Part shown: piece after piece, positions 1 to 7,792 of the stretch
How positions within the stretch are numbered: the first letter of the stretch is position 1
Layout: each line of letters begins with the position of its first letter
NCBI RefSeq assembly: GCF_003259845.1
Contig: NZ_QLMJ01000005.1
Coordinates: 372,001-436,000, forward strand
DNA from: Actinoplanes lutulentus
GTDB lineage: Bacteria; Actinomycetota; Actinomycetes; Mycobacteriales; Micromonosporaceae
Length of the DNA: 64,000 nucleotides
Reading direction: 5' to 3'
The notes under the pieces: model-generated
Database searches by the model: none
What the model was told of the DNA's origin: nothing
Seen by the model: only the letters and a program-made list of their open reading frames with translations
Position numbers and translations under genes: made by a program

Positions 1-471
1 GTCAATATCCTCGCCGGCCTGCTCATCGCGATCGGGGCGATCGGCGTCATGCTGCCGGTCATCCCCGGACTGCTGCTCAGCTGGTCAGGAGTGCTGCTCT
101 GGGCGCTGCTCGGCAGCGGGAGCGGTGGCGTCCGGTGGACCGTGCTGGGCGTCGCCACGCTGATCGCCGGCGCCGGCCTGGTGATCAAGTTCCTGTGGCC
201 GGGGAAGAAGCTGCGCAACACGGTGCCGAACTCGGCGCTGCTGGCCGGCGGTGTGCTCGGGTTGATCGGGTTCTTCGTGGTGCCGGTGGTCGGGCTGGTG
301 CTCGGGTTCGTGCTCGGCATCTGGCTGGTCGAGGTGAACCGGCTCGGCTCGGAGCGCGCGTGGCCGTCGACCCGGTCGGCGATCGCCGCGGTGGGGTTGT
401 CGCTGCTGGTGGAGTTCGCGGCGGCGCTGGGGATCGCGGTCGTCTGGGTGGTCGGCCTGATCCTGAGCTAG
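1..471 (+). CDS. DUF456 family membrane protein (5' end cut by window)
   Basis: The frame is open from base 1, so the true start lies upstream; an internal ATG at 49 is only a fallback. The visible 156 residues are almost wholly hydrophobic: a first segment containing the DUF456-typical stretch LPVIPGLLLSWSGVLLWAL, a short basic loop (WPGKKLR), a glycine-rich pair of helices, and a last helix. DUF456 proteins are small integral membrane proteins of unknown function. The stop overlaps by 4 bases the end of the convergent carboxypeptidase gene. Confidence 0.8.
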   Translation, partial: VNILAGLLIAIGAIGVMLPVIPGLLLSWSGVLLWALLGSGSGGVRWTVLGVATLIAGAGLVIKFLWPGKKLRNTVPNSALLAGGVLGLIGFFVVPVVGLVLGFVLGIWLVEVNRLGSERAWPSTRSAIAAVGLSLLVEFAAALGIAVVWVVGLILS

Positions 472-1694
472 AGACGGGACAGGCGGCGTCTGCGGCGCTG
501 GATGGCCAGGAGCAGCAGGGGCGCCACGGCGAGCATCACCGCGACGGAGAGTGCGGCGACCACCGACAGGGCGCGCGGCGCCTCGTCGGGGGACGTCGCC
601 GCCGGCCGTTCGCCGGCGGCCTCGCCCTTGGGCGCCGACTCGGGCTCCGGCTCGCCCGCCTGGGCTGAGGCGACCTCTTCCGGCGTCACCAGGTTGCCGA
701 CCGAGGTGCCCTGCGGCAGCGAGAAGCCCCAGTCCAGCAGCGCGGCGCCCTGCTCCCAGCCGCGCTGCGGCCGGGCCTCGGCGCCGAGCAGCGTGGCCAC
801 CAGGCGGCGCCCGCCCCGCTCGGCCCCGCCGACGTAACTGTGCCGGGCGAGCGTGGTGAAGCCGGTCTTGCCGCCGAGCGCGCCGTCGTAGTTGTAGATC
901 AGCTTGTTCTCGTTCTGGAACTGGAAGCCGCTCGCCTTCGGCTTCTTCTGCGCCGGCATCTTCGCCACCTTGGTGAGCGCGTACTTGCGGAAGTCAGCGT
1001 TGGCGAAACACACCCGCGCGATCAGAGCGAGGTCGTACGCACTGGTGAACTGCCCCTTGCCGTCCAGCCCCGAGGGCGTCACGGCGTGCGTCTGGTACGC
1101 GCCCAGCGAGGCCGCGAGCGCGTTCATGTCGCCGACGGTCTTGGCGACGCCGTCCTTGCCGCCGCCACCGGCCATCCGGGCGAGGGCGTTCGCCGCGTCG
1201 TTGCCGGAGTTGAGGAGCAGACCCAGCCAGAGCGTGGAGATCGGGTACTTGCCGCCGACGACCAGGCCCACCGCGGAGCTGCCCGGCTCGATGTCCAGAT
1301 CGCTGCGCACGATGGTGACCTGCTGTTTCGGATCGAGACCGGCGATCGCGGTGGCGGCCAGCAGCATCTTCTGCACGCTGGCCGGCGTCTGGTGCACGTG
1401 CGGGCCGCAGGCGCCGAGGATCTCGCCGGTGTCCAGGTCGGCGACCATCCAGGTGGTCGCGGTCAGGGCCGGCGGGCTCTTCACGCCCTGGGGGACGACC
1501 AGGCCGTGGGTGGCGAGGTCGTCGCCGCCGACCACCATCTGTTCGGCGTTCTCCGCCGGCGGGACAGGCCGGGGCGGAGCGCTCGGCTTGGCGACCTTGG
1601 GCTTGGGGCAGGGGATCTCAGCTTTGCCAGCTGCTTGCACCGGAGCCGGGATCAGCAGGAGCAGGGTGGCACTGAGGGCCGCAAGGATCTTCAC
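468..1694 (-). CDS. D-alanyl-D-alanine carboxypeptidase (peptidase S11)
   Basis: Penicillin-binding D,D-carboxypeptidase that trims the terminal D-Ala from peptidoglycan stem peptides outside the membrane. All three serine-peptidase motifs are present: SVQK (about S106-K109), SGN (about 163-165) and KTG (about 276-278). A cleavable signal peptide ends near VQAA. A Pro/Glu-rich stalk leads to a C-terminal transmembrane helix and a basic tail (RRRRRLSRL), so the enzyme is probably anchored at both stages of export. I chose GTG 1694 because it makes a GTGA overlap with the stop of the upstream gene; TTG 1700 with a closer GGGAG is the alternative. It is probably translated together with the 143-residue protein upstream. 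Confidence 0.9.
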   Translation of the reverse strand: MKILAALSATLLLLIPAPVQAAGKAEIPCPKPKVAKPSAPPRPVPPAENAEQMVVGGDDLATHGLVVPQGVKSPPALTATTWMVADLDTGEILGACGPHVHQTPASVQKMLLAATAIAGLDPKQQVTIVRSDLDIEPGSSAVGLVVGGKYPISTLWLGLLLNSGNDAANALARMAGGGGKDGVAKTVGDMNALAASLGAYQTHAVTPSGLDGKGQFTSAYDLALIARVCFANADFRKYALTKVAKMPAQKKPKASGFQFQNENKLIYNYDGALGGKTGFTTLARHSYVGGAERGGRRLVATLLGAEARPQRGWEQGAALLDWGFSLPQGTSVGNLVTPEEVASAQAGEPEPESAPKGEAAGERPAATSPDEAPRALSVVAALSVAVMLAVAPLLLLAIQRRRRRLSRL

Positions 1695-2122
1695 GGCCAA
1701 CGAACTCCCGCCTCCAGGCGCCGGTCGAGCAGTTGCTTCAACGGGATCGGCTCACCGTCGCCGCCGCCCGCGCCGACGATCAGGCGGGGCCGGCTCGGTG
1801 AGAGGTCGGCGCCGGTGAACCGGGCGCGCAGTGACGACGGCACGGTGAGGATGTAGTACTCCCCGTCCTCGCCGACGGCGACCGAACGGTCCGACTTCAG
1901 GTACCACCCTTTGACCCGCGTCCGATAGGTGGAGCGGCCGGACAGGGCACGGGCACTCAGCGGGGACGGCGTGAGGCCGTGCTCCCGCGCCTGCCCCACG
2001 AAACCATCGAGCAACGCCGAGGCCTGCCGTGCCTCCGCCGCGCGGTCTGCCTCCAGGGCTGCCGCGCGACCGGCCACGGCCTGCTCGCGCTGTTCCCGCC
2101 AGGCGGCGTCCTCGTCCCGCAT
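1691..2122 (-). CDS. Conserved actinobacterial protein of unknown function, coupled to the carboxypeptidase
   Basis: A 143-residue soluble protein. The first 45 residues form a charged, Ala/Glu/Arg-rich helix likely to be a coiled coil. The second half is a compact basic domain with KGWYLKSDRSVAVGEDGEYY followed by a beta-rich stretch. No signal peptide or membrane segment is visible. Its TGA overlaps the GTG of the carboxypeptidase gene, which suggests translational coupling and perhaps a cell-wall link. I do not recognise a named domain. Confidence 0.65.
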   Translation of the reverse strand: MRDEDAAWREQREQAVAGRAAALEADRAAEARQASALLDGFVGQAREHGLTPSPLSARALSGRSTYRTRVKGWYLKSDRSVAVGEDGEYYILTVPSSLRARFTGADLSPSRPRLIVGAGGGDGEPIPLKQLLDRRLEAGVRWP

Positions 2123-2312
2123 GGGGCAGACCCTAACGCGACAGCCGGGGCGTCGGTCAACCCGGGTTTTCTCGCCGATTCGGCGCTATTACCGGGTCGC
2201 TATTCGGTAAAGAAGCGAAGAAAGAATTGCCGGATCGCGGTAGGGAGTTGCGCCATGTGCCAGTCCCGAGCGAGACTGGGCGCGGTTGATTAATAATCTC
2301 TCGGGAGTCGTT

Positions 2313-2663
2313 ATGGCGCGGCAGGTAATCACCACCCTGATCGACGATCTGGACGGCAAGAAGGCGGATCGGACGGTCGAGTTCAGTCTCGACGGCGTCA
2401 GCTACACGATCGACCTTTCCGAGGCCAATGCCGGAAAGCTGCGTAAGGTGCTGGACCCGTACATCTCCGCGGGCACCCGGCTGGGCCGGACCACGAGTGG
2501 CCGAATCGGTTCGCGGGCGCTGGCACCGGCCCGCACTGCCGGTTCGCGCGACGAGAACCGCTTGATCCGCGAGTGGGCGATCGCGAACGGGCACAAAATC
2601 TCCGAACGGGGCCGCATTCCCCAGGAGGTAAGCAACGCGTACCGGGCGGCCAACGGCCGCTGA
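2313..2663 (+). CDS. lsr2: Nucleoid-associated protein Lsr2
   Basis: Actinobacterial H-NS-like silencer that bridges AT-rich DNA. The 116-residue product starts MARQVITTLIDDLDGKKADR, the typical Lsr2 N-terminal dimerisation domain, followed by a linker and a C-terminal DNA-binding domain with RDENRLIREWA and the minor-groove RGR motif in ISERGRIPQEV. ATG 2313 is preceded by GGGAG at 2303-2307; an upstream in-frame TTG at 2286 lacks support. The leader (2157-2312) is unusually AT-rich for this genome, which would suit autoregulation (inference). A strong hairpin follows the stop. Confidence 0.97.
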   Translation: MARQVITTLIDDLDGKKADRTVEFSLDGVSYTIDLSEANAGKLRKVLDPYISAGTRLGRTTSGRIGSRALAPARTAGSRDENRLIREWAIANGHKISERGRIPQEVSNAYRAANGR

Positions 2664-2676
2664 TTCACCTCGTGAT

Positions 2677-2706
2677 GCTGTGCCGGTGCCGCGCCACCGG
2701 CACAGC
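2677..2706 (+). terminator. Hairpin terminator after lsr2
   Basis: A perfect 12-bp stem (GCTGTGCCGGTG at 2677-2688 with CACCGGCACAGC at 2695-2706) and a 6-base loop sit 13 bases after the lsr2 stop and before the convergent LLM gene. There is no long T run, so it may act bidirectionally as an actinobacterial L-shaped terminator. Confidence 0.75.
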
Positions 2707-2762
2707 CTCCGTGAGAAATCCCACTGGGCGCGTCCGAAATGGACGTGAAGTGCCCGGATAAA

Positions 2763-3644
2763 TCAGCTGCGGCGGATCCGCGGGAGCTCGGCCGCAACGG
2801 CCTCGAGCACCTTCTCGTCGCCCGCGTACCAACTGGACTCGCGGGGCCAATGCGTGATCACGTCGGTAAATCCGAGCTCGCGTGCCCGACCGGTCGCGTC
2901 GGTGAAGGCTTCCACGCTGCTCAATGAGTAAACAGGCGACGAGTCCAGGTTGAGATAACGGTCCACCGCGTCCAGCGGGCGGCCGGCGGCAGCAAGCGTC
3001 GCGTCGAACTTCTCCCGGGTCTCGGCGACCGAGGCCCACCACTGCTCTGCGGTGTCGCACGCCTGCGGGCCGGTGGTGACCCAGCCGTCGCCGTACTTGG
3101 CGGCCAGGCGCAGCGCTCGCGGCCCGTTGGCGGCCACCACGAACGGCGGCCGGGGCTGCTGGACCGGGCCGGGGGTGCTGCGGGCGTCGACGGCGTCGTA
3201 ATAACTGCCCGACCAGGTCGTCGACGGGTTGCGCAGGATCGTGTCGAACAGCTCCAGGAACTCGGCGAACCGGTCGACCCGCTCGCGCGGGGTCAGCTCC
3301 GGACGGCCGAGGACCGCCGAGTCGAAACCGATGCCACCGGCGCCGAGGCCGAGGATCAGCCGGCCGCCGGAGATGTCGTCGATCGCCGTCGACTCCCGGG
3401 CGAAGTGCACCGGGTGCCGGAAGTTCGGTGAGGCGACGTACGTACCGAGGCGGATCCGCTCGGTCACGGCGGCCGCGGCGGTCAGCGTCGGGACCGCGTC
3501 GAACCACGGCCCGTCGACGAGGTCACGCCAGCCGAGGTGGTCGTACGTCCAGGCGTGGTCGAAGCCGTACTCCTCGGCGAGACGCCAGCGTCCGCGGGAT
3601 TCGGACCAGCGCTGGTCAGGAAGGATCACGATGCCGATTCGCAC
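2763..3644 (-). CDS. LLM-class (luciferase-like) F420-dependent oxidoreductase
   Basis: A 293-residue TIM-barrel luciferase-like monooxygenase family member. It opens with MRIGIVILPDQRW, has the barrel motifs YGFDHAWTYDHLGW, RIRLGTYVASPNFRHPVHFA and GRLILGLGAGGIGFDS, and ends in a helical region. Families of this type in actinobacteria usually use coenzyme F420; the substrate cannot be told. Start is GTG 3644. It follows the MarR gene by 9 bases in the same direction, so the two are probably an operon. A TAGGCT hexamer six bases before the GTG could also give a separate leaderless transcript. Confidence 0.85.
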   Translation of the reverse strand: MRIGIVILPDQRWSESRGRWRLAEEYGFDHAWTYDHLGWRDLVDGPWFDAVPTLTAAAAVTERIRLGTYVASPNFRHPVHFARESTAIDDISGGRLILGLGAGGIGFDSAVLGRPELTPRERVDRFAEFLELFDTILRNPSTTWSGSYYDAVDARSTPGPVQQPRPPFVVAANGPRALRLAAKYGDGWVTTGPQACDTAEQWWASVAETREKFDATLAAAGRPLDAVDRYLNLDSSPVYSLSSVEAFTDATGRARELGFTDVITHWPRESSWYAGDEKVLEAVAAELPRIRRS

Positions 3645-3653
3645 GTGCCCAGC

Positions 3654-4115
3654 CTAGGCCGTACGGAGGTTGCCGTCCGACTCGGCCTGGGGAGCGGCCG
3701 CCGCCTCGAACGCCTGCAGTGACCGCAGCAGGTCCTGCCGGGCGGCAGCCGGCATCCGGTCGAGCACCTCACCGAGCGCGGCGCGCCGCCGCTCCTGGAG
3801 GTCGGTGAGCAGCCGGCGGGCCGCCGGGGTGAGCAGCAGCCGCACCTCCCGGCGATCCCGGGGGTCGGCGACCCGGCGCAGCAGCCCGGTCGCCTCAAGG
3901 CGGTCACAGAGGCGGCTGGCCGAGGACGGGACGACGTCCAGCGCCTCGGCCAGTCTGCTCATGTTGGTGTGCCGGTTGCCGGCCACGATCGTGAGCACCC
4001 GCAGCTGGGCGGGTGGCACGGTGGGGTTCAGGGCCAGCCGGGCGCGTTCGAGCACAGCCGTCAAGGCTTCGACCGACGCCTCTACGGCGTCGGCTAGCTC
4101 AGTGGCGCGTTCCAT
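3654..4115 (-). CDS. MarR-family transcriptional regulator
   Basis: A 153-residue winged-helix regulator. The N-terminal helix (MERATELADAVEASVEAL) is a dimerisation segment. The recognition region reads NMSRLAEALDVVPSSASRLC, and the wing reads RRVADPRDRREVRLLLT, matching the MarR DPRDxR signature. ATG 4115 is chosen because GGGGAT lies five bases upstream; translation from a more distal GTG 4157 would add 14 unlikely residues. It precedes the LLM oxidoreductase and may control it by sensing that enzyme's substrate (inference). Confidence 0.9.
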   Translation of the reverse strand: MERATELADAVEASVEALTAVLERARLALNPTVPPAQLRVLTIVAGNRHTNMSRLAEALDVVPSSASRLCDRLEATGLLRRVADPRDRREVRLLLTPAARRLLTDLQERRRAALGEVLDRMPAAARQDLLRSLQAFEAAAAPQAESDGNLRTA

Positions 4116-4189
4116 GCCGATCCCCGTTGTCGAAGTCGCGGACCCGTAAGTCTGCACCTCTACCCGGTGGTGTGCCGATCGAACCGGGG

Positions 4190-5335
4190 TCAGCGCCGCC
4201 AGTCGAGACAGACCGTCACAGCGTCGTCCTCCGGATCAATTCCGGCGTGGTAGTCGTGCAAACCTCTCATCACGGTACCCACCGCTTCGGTCGCCGGCTG
4301 CAACCGTGTCCGGCGAATCGCGTTGAGCAGCGCGGATTCACCGAACGGGGAACGCCCACCGGGTACGGCGGCGTGCACACCGTCACTCACCACGAGCATC
4401 CGGTCGCCCGGTTCGAGGCGGAACCGCTGGATCTCGTAATGCGCCTCCGCGAACATCCCGAACGGCAGTTGCTGTTCCAGGGCGACCGGCTCGACCTCAC
4501 CCTGCCGGGCGATCATGCAGCGCGGTGATCCGGCGTCGACGGCGGCCACCTGCCCGCTCACCAGGTCGATTTCGAGCAGCAGGGTGGCGACGTGCTCGGC
4601 ACCGCCGCGCAGCGCGTGCACCGCGTCGGAGGCCAGTTCGGCCTGCTCGACGACGTCGGCGCCGCAGCGGCGGGCGTTACGCATGGCGTTGACCGCGACG
4701 GTGGTCAGCAGCGCGGCCTCCATGCCGTCGCCGGAACCGTTCAGCACCGTGATGGTGAGGCGGTCGCCGTCCAGCGCCCAGTCGAAGTGGTCGCCGTGGA
4801 CGTCGTACGCGGGCTGAAGCTGCCCGGCCACCAGGAACCTCTCGTCACCGAGGGATCGTCCGGGCAGCAGCTCCCACTGCAGCTCGGCGGCCATGGTGAG
4901 CCGGGCCTGGCGTTGCGCGCGGCGGTACCGGTCGGTGCTGGTGTCGGCGGCCCGCAGCGCGATGGCCAGCTCGTCGGCGATGGCGGCCAGCTGCTCGGCG
5001 AGCTCCGGCTCGGGCCGGGCCGGCAGGTCCAGGCGCAGCACGCCGAGCCGCTCACCCCAGCTGTTCAGCGGCAGATGCATCCGTGTGGCGCCGCCGGCCG
5101 AGAGCTCGACGGCGACCTGCTGACTGCCGAGGCAGCGCATGGCGGCCGGGTCGGAGGCGTCCGAGCCGATCAACGGGCACAGGCGGGTCAGGGTCAGGTC
5201 AGCGAGGAACACCTCGCTGGCCTCGGCGGCGAAGTGCCGGCGCAGATGTTCGGCGGTGACCTCGGGCAGGCGATCAGGCGGCGCAGCACGAAGCAGTACG
5301 CCAAGGGGAACTGGTTGGTCGGACACCGCAGACAC
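4190..5335 (-). CDS. SpoIIE-type PP2C protein phosphatase with N-terminal GAF-like domain
   Basis: About 381 residues: a GAF-like sensory region (roughly 15-130), a linking helix, then a SpoIIE/RsbU phosphatase domain. The metal-site segments can be followed as VHGDHFDW, VLNGSGDGMEAAL, VVSDGVHAA and DDAVTVCL. In the second, the usual Asp of DxxGHG is Asn, which may lower activity. Such enzymes dephosphorylate anti-anti-sigma factors in partner-switching cascades. GTG 5335 has GGAGAGGA just upstream; a longer frame from GTG 5395 would run through an AT-rich, promoter-like stretch. It lies 87 bases after the anti-sigma-type ATPase gene in the same direction. Confidence 0.85.
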   Translation of the reverse strand: MSAVSDQPVPLGVLLRAAPPDRLPEVTAEHLRRHFAAEASEVFLADLTLTRLCPLIGSDASDPAAMRCLGSQQVAVELSAGGATRMHLPLNSWGERLGVLRLDLPARPEPELAEQLAAIADELAIALRAADTSTDRYRRAQRQARLTMAAELQWELLPGRSLGDERFLVAGQLQPAYDVHGDHFDWALDGDRLTITVLNGSGDGMEAALLTTVAVNAMRNARRCGADVVEQAELASDAVHALRGGAEHVATLLLEIDLVSGQVAAVDAGSPRCMIARQGEVEPVALEQQLPFGMFAEAHYEIQRFRLEPGDRMLVVSDGVHAAVPGGRSPFGESALLNAIRRTRLQPATEAVGTVMRGLHDYHAGIDPEDDAVTVCLDWRR

Positions 5336-5422
5336 TCCTCTCCAGGGATCGGTATTTGTTATACGGCAAGCAAATTTGGCGCCGGACGGGCCCACTGGCC
5401 CATCCGACGCGCGGGAGTTACC

Positions 5423-5827
5423 TCAGGCGAAGGACTTCTCGAAGTGGATGAGACTTCCGGTCCGCGCGCTCGACTGCATCCGCACGTTCTCACCGAGCGC
5501 CCGGATCAGGAAAAGGCCGCGTCCGCGCTCGCTGTCGGAGCTCGGGGACGTGTCGCTCGCCTCGGTCAGGTCGAACCCCGCGCCGTCGTCGACAACGTCG
5601 ATCGAGCAGCGGTCCTGTGCGACGTCGAGGTGAACCTCGAAGTTGTTCGCACCGGTGGCGTGATGGACCACGTTCGCGCACGCCTCGGTTAGGGCGATCT
5701 CCAGATCGGCACCGGCTTGACGATCCACTCGCAGGATCGTCAACGCGCAGCGCAGCAGCCGGCGCACGGCGGGGACGCTGTCCACCTCGCGTGGCAGATT
5801 GAGCCGGACCGACATACGCATGGACAT
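5423..5827 (-). CDS. Anti-sigma-factor-type ATP-binding protein (RsbW/SpoIIAB-like HATPase)
   Basis: A 134-residue stand-alone GHKL ATPase domain of the RsbW type, which binds sigma factors or phosphorylates anti-anti-sigma partners. The N box is LEIALTEACANVVHHA (E48, N52), the G1 box DDGAGF (80-85) and the G2 box RGRGLFLIRAL. ATG 5827 has GGGA six bases upstream. The gene is divergent from the sigma/hydrolase fusion gene and upstream of the SpoIIE phosphatase, so kinase and phosphatase of a possible partner switch are together. No STAS-domain antagonist is seen in this window. Confidence 0.88.
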   Translation of the reverse strand: MSMRMSVRLNLPREVDSVPAVRRLLRCALTILRVDRQAGADLEIALTEACANVVHHATGANNFEVHLDVAQDRCSIDVVDDGAGFDLTEASDTSPSSDSERGRGLFLIRALGENVRMQSSARTGSLIHFEKSFA

Positions 5828-5953
5828 TCTGTTCCCGCTCCGCCCGCCGGCTAACCGCCGGCCCTGAACAAGCTCCCCGATTCGTGTTATCCATGGTCCT
5901 CGCACCCGTCTCCCTATGCGGTGGATGCGTGTATGCCCAGGAAAGGCGGAACC

Positions 5954-7783
5954 ATGGCTCGACAACCCGACATCGCGACGGTGCTGGCCGCCCGTGCGGG
6001 GGATCCGGCCGCTGTCGACCGTCTGGTCGCCGGTTATCTGCCGCTGGTCTACACCATCGTGGGCCGGGCTCTGGAGGGTCACGCCGACGTCGACGACGTC
6101 GTGCAGGAAGTCATGATCCGGGTCCTGCGCAACCTCGGTGAGCTGCGCGAACCCGAGGCGTTCCGCTCATGGCTGGTGGCGATCACGGTGCGCCAGGTGC
6201 GGGAGAGGTTCCGCGGCCGGCACAGCACCGCCGACGAGGTCCTCGACCCCGACCTGCGCGATCCGGGCGCCGACTTCACCGATCTGGCGATCACCCGGCT
6301 CGAGCTCTCCGGCCAGCGCCGGGAGACCGCCGAGGCGACCCGCTGGCTCGACGAGGAATACCGCGAGCTGCTCTCCCTCTGGTGGCTGGAGGCCTCCGGC
6401 GAGCTCACCCGCGACGAGATCGTCGACGCGACCGGGGTCGGCCGCCAGCACGCCGCAGTCCGCATCCAGCGGATGAAAGGCCAGCTGGAGACGGCCCGCG
6501 CGGTGGTCCGGGCGCTGCACCGCACACCCCGCTGCCCCGAGCTGATCTCTCTGCTGGCCGGTTGGGACGGCCGTCCGGGCGCGCTCTGGCGCAAACGCAT
6601 CGCCCGGCACACCCGCGAATGCCGCCTCTGCGGCGCCGCCTGGCACGACCTCATCGCCGCCGAGCGGCTTCTGGCGGGCATGGCCTTGGTGCCATTGCCG
6701 CCGGCTTATTTCACCAACCTTTCTGGTACGGCTACCAGCGCCACAACCGCATCAAAAGCCGTACCCGTAAAGCTCGCGGCGAAAGCGGGCGGATCAGTCG
6801 TGCAGAAGGTGCTCGTCGGCACCCTCGCGGCCGGTGCCGTTGCCGGAGCCGGTGGGCTCGTGGTGGCGTACCAATCGCCTTCTTCTCCCGCCGCATCACC
6901 GGCCGCCCTGGTCGTTCCGGCGGTCGCTTCTTCGTCACCGGTGCCCGCCATTTCGGCCTCACCGTCGCCATCCGTCTCGCGGTCGCCCTCGGCATCGGTG
7001 TCAGCGTCGCCGTCGGCATCCCGGAAACCGACTGCGGTGCCCGCTGCCACCAGTGCGAAAAAGGGTGTCGGCGTCTGGAAGTTCACCGGCGCGAAAGCGG
7101 CGCTCAAAGACGTCGGCGCGGGCTGGTACTACGACTGGGCGCCGAACGACAACGAGGTGCCCGGCCCGGCCGGCGTGGAATTCGTGCCGATGATCTGGGG
7201 CGCCGCGAACGTCACCGACGCCACCCTGAAACAGGCGAAATCCGAGGGCGACGTGCTGCTCGGATTCAATGAGCCGGACCTGGCCGAGCAGTCCAACATG
7301 AGCGTCGAAGCGGCGCTGGACGCCTGGCCGAAACTGGAGGCGACCGGGATGACTCTGGTCAGCCCGGCGGTCGCGTTCGGCGGCGACACCGCCGGCGGCT
7401 GGCTGGACCGATTCATGTCCGGCGCTGCGGCGAAGGGCCTGCGGGTCGACGCGATCGCCCTGCATTGGTACGGCTCCGACTTCAGCAAAGCCTCGGTCAA
7501 CCAATTCCTCGGGTACGTCGACGCGGTGCACAAGCGGTACGACAAGCCGATCTGGATCACCGAGTTCGGCCTGATCAATTTCGGCGCCACTCCGCGCTAT
7601 CCCAGCGACGCGCAGAAGGTCGCGTTCATCAAGGGCGCGACGGCCGGCCTGGAGAAACGATCGTTCGTCCAGCGGTACGCCTGGTTCGGCCTGCCCGCCG
7701 TCGACGACAGCGTGGACTTCGGGCTCTACAAAGATGGGAAGACCCCCACCGAGGCAGGTAAGGCGTACCGCGCAGCGGGTTAG
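5954..7783 (+). CDS. ECF-type sigma factor fused to zinc-finger, membrane helix and secreted glycoside hydrolase domain
   Basis: A 609-residue multidomain protein. Residues about 15-85 are sigma-70 region 2 (DVDDVVQEVMIRVLRNL) and about 120-180 region 4. A linker with HTRECRLC (H219, C223, C226) matches the Hx3Cx2C signature of zinc-containing anti-sigma domains. One transmembrane helix spans about 282-306, followed by a Ser/Pro/Ala-rich stalk. The outer domain (about 373-609) resembles the Asl1/GH128 glycoside hydrolase fold: FVPMIWGA, GFNEPD (E440), DAIALHWYG and WITEFGL (E537). ATG 5954 is chosen from its fit with GGCGGA; ATG 5921 is possible. The sequence suggests a sigma factor tethered to a cell-surface glycan sensor or enzyme. 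fgd follows after nine bases. Confidence 0.88.
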   Translation: MARQPDIATVLAARAGDPAAVDRLVAGYLPLVYTIVGRALEGHADVDDVVQEVMIRVLRNLGELREPEAFRSWLVAITVRQVRERFRGRHSTADEVLDPDLRDPGADFTDLAITRLELSGQRRETAEATRWLDEEYRELLSLWWLEASGELTRDEIVDATGVGRQHAAVRIQRMKGQLETARAVVRALHRTPRCPELISLLAGWDGRPGALWRKRIARHTRECRLCGAAWHDLIAAERLLAGMALVPLPPAYFTNLSGTATSATTASKAVPVKLAAKAGGSVVQKVLVGTLAAGAVAGAGGLVVAYQSPSSPAASPAALVVPAVASSSPVPAISASPSPSVSRSPSASVSASPSASRKPTAVPAATSAKKGVGVWKFTGAKAALKDVGAGWYYDWAPNDNEVPGPAGVEFVPMIWGAANVTDATLKQAKSEGDVLLGFNEPDLAEQSNMSVEAALDAWPKLEATGMTLVSPAVAFGGDTAGGWLDRFMSGAAAKGLRVDAIALHWYGSDFSKASVNQFLGYVDAVHKRYDKPIWITEFGLINFGATPRYPSDAQKVAFIKGATAGLEKRSFVQRYAWFGLPAVDDSVDFGLYKDGKTPTEAGKAYRAAG

Positions 7784-7792
7784 TCTTCGTTC

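Noticed and set aside
2157..2594. 145-residue minus-strand open frame over lsr2
   Set aside because: It is antisense to the clearly conserved lsr2 gene and its product has no recognisable features.
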